Positions 62,267 through 64,000 of a stretch of 64,000 bases of DNA are shown here, piece by piece (position 1 is the first letter of the stretch; every line of letters starts with the position of its first letter). The stretch is from an uncultured Lachnospiraceae bacterium (lineage in GTDB: Bacteria; Bacillota; Clostridia; Lachnospirales; Lachnospiraceae). Made by a program: the position numbers and the translations under genes. The notes under the pieces are model-generated. The model ran no database searches. It was not told the DNA's origin and worked only from the letters and a program-made list of their open reading frames with translations. Location of the stretch: assembly GCA_944383325.1 (NCBI GenBank), contig CALWPC010000032.1:1-64000 (forward strand). Reading direction: 5' to 3'.

Positions 62267-64000
62267 TTAAAACGTACTGGCGCTATAATCTGGATGTAAA
62301 GATACTAACTGCAAAAGCGCGTCCGTTTCTTCCGGCGTCAGATTATACCACCGAACACCTGTTTTTTCACTCCTCTCTCCGTACACGACAAAGCACACAA
62401 TGACCATATCCCGATCAGGTGAAATCTGCTGCTCCTCATGTCCGCTCAGCATCTGACAAAGTGCGGACAGCTTGGAATCCTCCAATTCTTTTATCTCCTG
62501 ACTATACCAATAACGGTTTCCATATAACCTGCCGCCTGTGTAACATAAAATTTCAAGCGCAGCGCCTTGCTTCTCCTTCCCGTTCATCGCATCCCCTGCC
62601 ACTTCGGATACAAATTGCTCGAAATCCGACGGAGCGCTGCGTTTATTTTGCATGGCAGAAAGACACATTACTGTTTCTTTCATATCCGCCAAAACCGGAA
62701 ACGTGCTGCTGCTTCCGTCACGTGTCATCATTTCTACCGTGCCAAAAAACTGTCCCTGAATTTCGCTCTCGCCCATATACAGGCGGTACGCATCCTGCAG
62801 CGAACTTGCCTCCTGACGCATCACTTCGTATAATTGACCCGCCTGCCATGAGCTTAAGTTCTGCGCCGCCCCGCTCGTATAATAGGTCGCGCCCGGCCCG
62901 GGAGCCGGCAGCGCAGCCTGAAAACGTGCAAACTGCTTTGTTCCCTTTAACTCTTCCACTAGCTTCTCATACGCCGTCTGTTCAAAAGACAAATATCGAT
63001 ATATGCTTTTACCGCTATAGTGAATCTCAACTAACGCCGACACAGACTCCATCTCACCGCTCTCGGCGCTCAGCTCTTCTGCGTACGGCTGAAAGCCGGT
63101 TGATGCGCCGCTTAGAAATTTGTTCATTTCCGCACTCAGCTCCTCCGCCACAATGTTTCGGACTTCCTTTGACTCCAGTGGAATTTCTGCGCAGAAATCC
63201 TGAAACGAAACGTCAGAACCATAATTTAGCAAATTTACTGCACTGATTTCTTCCGCAGAAGGCGTCTTTTCCGCTTCGCCGCGCACAATTCCCGACACGC
63301 CGAAACCAATTACCAGAGAGAGTGCGATCGGAATCGGAATAAAGATCAGACTTTTAAGCGCCGATTTCCATCTCTGTGATGTCACAAGCTCATACAGTAT
63401 ATAAACAGCAATGCCCGCCGCAAACCACCATATTGTCTCAAACCAGACGGGCTGATCTTCAGGGCCGCCGTCCAAAACAGCCATAACTCCCAAAAGAAAA
63501 CAAATCAGCGCGGGAAACATACGGAACAAACTCTGTAATATACTGTTGAGGCTCGGCCGCCCGGCCAGCTCGCTTTTTCTTCTCACAAATAACATACCGC
63601 CGATCACCATATAGACGATGCCAAGCGCCATACTATACGCCAGCGGAAGAAGATATTGAGACGGATCTACCGATACCGGAACAAACCGGGCGGCGGACTT
63701 TAAAGTCAGCGCCATATTATTGCCGTAAAGGCTATAATAATATTCATACGGCGTGCTGCCGCCCGTAAAAAAGCCAACACAGAGATTATAAACATGAACA
63801 TAAGACCATACGCCCCGATCCATCGGCACAAACACAAGAATATTCTGAAGGCAGGACAAAATAAACGTCACCAGAAATCCAGGGCCGTATAGCAAAAAAA
63901 CAGAAGCCATCAGGTTCGTAAGTCTCGTTCCCGTGACCGAAATTCCAATCGCAAAAGCGCCGACTCCCAACAGACACATCGCAAACAATATAGCAACATA
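62267..64000 (-). CDS. DUF6449-like membrane protein, 5' end outside the window
   Basis: At least 577 residues, open to the right edge. The visible N-terminal part has five or six hydrophobic segments (GGGATTT-type permease look: FLVTFILSCLQNILVFV; LAYSMALGIVYMVIGGMLFV), then a soluble C-terminal region from about residue 265, seen in DUF6449 proteins of Clostridia as the partner permease of an ABC transporter. The ABC ATPase and the first part of the permease would lie to the right of the window. Function is unknown. Confidence 0.7.
   Translation of the reverse strand, partial: YVAILFAMCLLGVGAFAIGISVTGTRLTNLMASVFLLYGPGFLVTFILSCLQNILVFVPMDRGVWSYVHVYNLCVGFFTGGSTPYEYYYSLYGNNMALTLKSAARFVPVSVDPSQYLLPLAYSMALGIVYMVIGGMLFVRRKSELAGRPSLNSILQSLFRMFPALICFLLGVMAVLDGGPEDQPVWFETIWWFAAGIAVYILYELVTSQRWKSALKSLIFIPIPIALSLVIGFGVSGIVRGEAEKTPSAEEISAVNLLNYGSDVSFQDFCAEIPLESKEVRNIVAEELSAEMNKFLSGASTGFQPYAEELSAESGEMESVSALVEIHYSGKSIYRYLSFEQTAYEKLVEELKGTKQFARFQAALPAPGPGATYYTSGAAQNLSSWQAGQLYEVMRQEASSLQDAYRLYMGESEIQGQFFGTVEMMTRDGSSSTFPVLADMKETVMCLSAMQNKRSAPSDFEQFVSEVAGDAMNGKEKQGAALEILCYTGGRLYGNRYWYSQEIKELEDSKLSALCQMLSGHEEQQISPDRDMVIVCFVVYGERSEKTGVRWYNLTPEETDALLQLVSLHPDYSASTF

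Noticed and set aside
1..64000. CRISPR arrays, tRNA and rRNA genes
   Set aside because: No regularly spaced repeats, cloverleaf-like sequences or rRNA motifs were found by reading.

Overview
The window looks like a chromosomal segment of a spore-forming Clostridia, most likely a Lachnospiraceae gut anaerobe. The evidence is the sporulation genes (spoVB-type flippase, spoIVB), the Firmicutes order Asp23-nusB-xseA-xseB-ispA-dxs-tlyA-nadK-argR-recN-spoIVB, purine-rich Shine-Dalgarno sequences with frequent TTG/GTG starts, and the family-level look of the proteins. No rRNA, tRNA or CRISPR array was seen.

Layout. (1) 0.1-9.7 kb, housekeeping: guaA, a UMF1-type MFS transporter, a Spx/ArsC-like thioredoxin-fold protein, mnmA, a DRE-TIM aldolase and a cysteine desulfurase on the minus strand, then a divergent spoVB-like flippase and an orphan trpD. 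(2) 9.9-19.1 kb, EPS cluster A, minus strand: UDP-sugar dehydrogenase, Alg14/Alg13-like glycosyltransferase pair, TupA-like ATP-grasp protein, GT4, two polysaccharide pyruvyl transferases, a Wzy-type polymerase with a 30-residue mini-gene in front, and a Wzx flippase. (3) 19.2-25.0 kb, an AT-rich island bounded by related insertion-sequence ends. It holds a helical-repeat (TPR-like) protein of unknown function and a convergent D-Ala-D-Ala-ligase-like ATP-grasp enzyme. Both genes have the same 17-bp inverted repeat in their upstream regions. A tyrosine recombinase next to a small candidate invertible segment and remnants of two IS families follow. (4) 25.0-41.5 kb, EPS cluster B, minus strand: a polyol-phosphate-like module (AraD-like pseudogene, SDR, DXS-like transketolase, RpiB, IspD/TarI-like cytidylyltransferase, TagB/F-like transferase), Wzx, two polymerases, a GT2, a radical SAM protein, two GT4 and two acyltransferases. 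(5) 42.4-64 kb: two GT-C-like membrane proteins, a heterodimeric ABC exporter, the spoIVB-to-Asp23 housekeeping operon, a DUF6062 protein, a GNAT acetyltransferase, a DUF2325 protein behind a strong promoter with paired palindromes, and a DUF6449-like membrane protein cut by the right edge.

Most striking result: four genes of EPS cluster B (GT2, polymerase, two acyltransferases) each carry a run of 7 or 8 guanines inside the coding sequence, the only such runs found in the window by eye. Three have 7 G and are out of frame by the same single base; the one with 8 G is in frame. Adding one G restores full-length proteins in all three broken genes. This is what slipped-strand phase variation would look like, giving a combinatorially switchable surface polysaccharide. 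The second candidate for a new system is the TPR/ATP-grasp pair with its shared operator and the unusual C-terminal tail (GFNPCSFSTWF) of the TPR protein.
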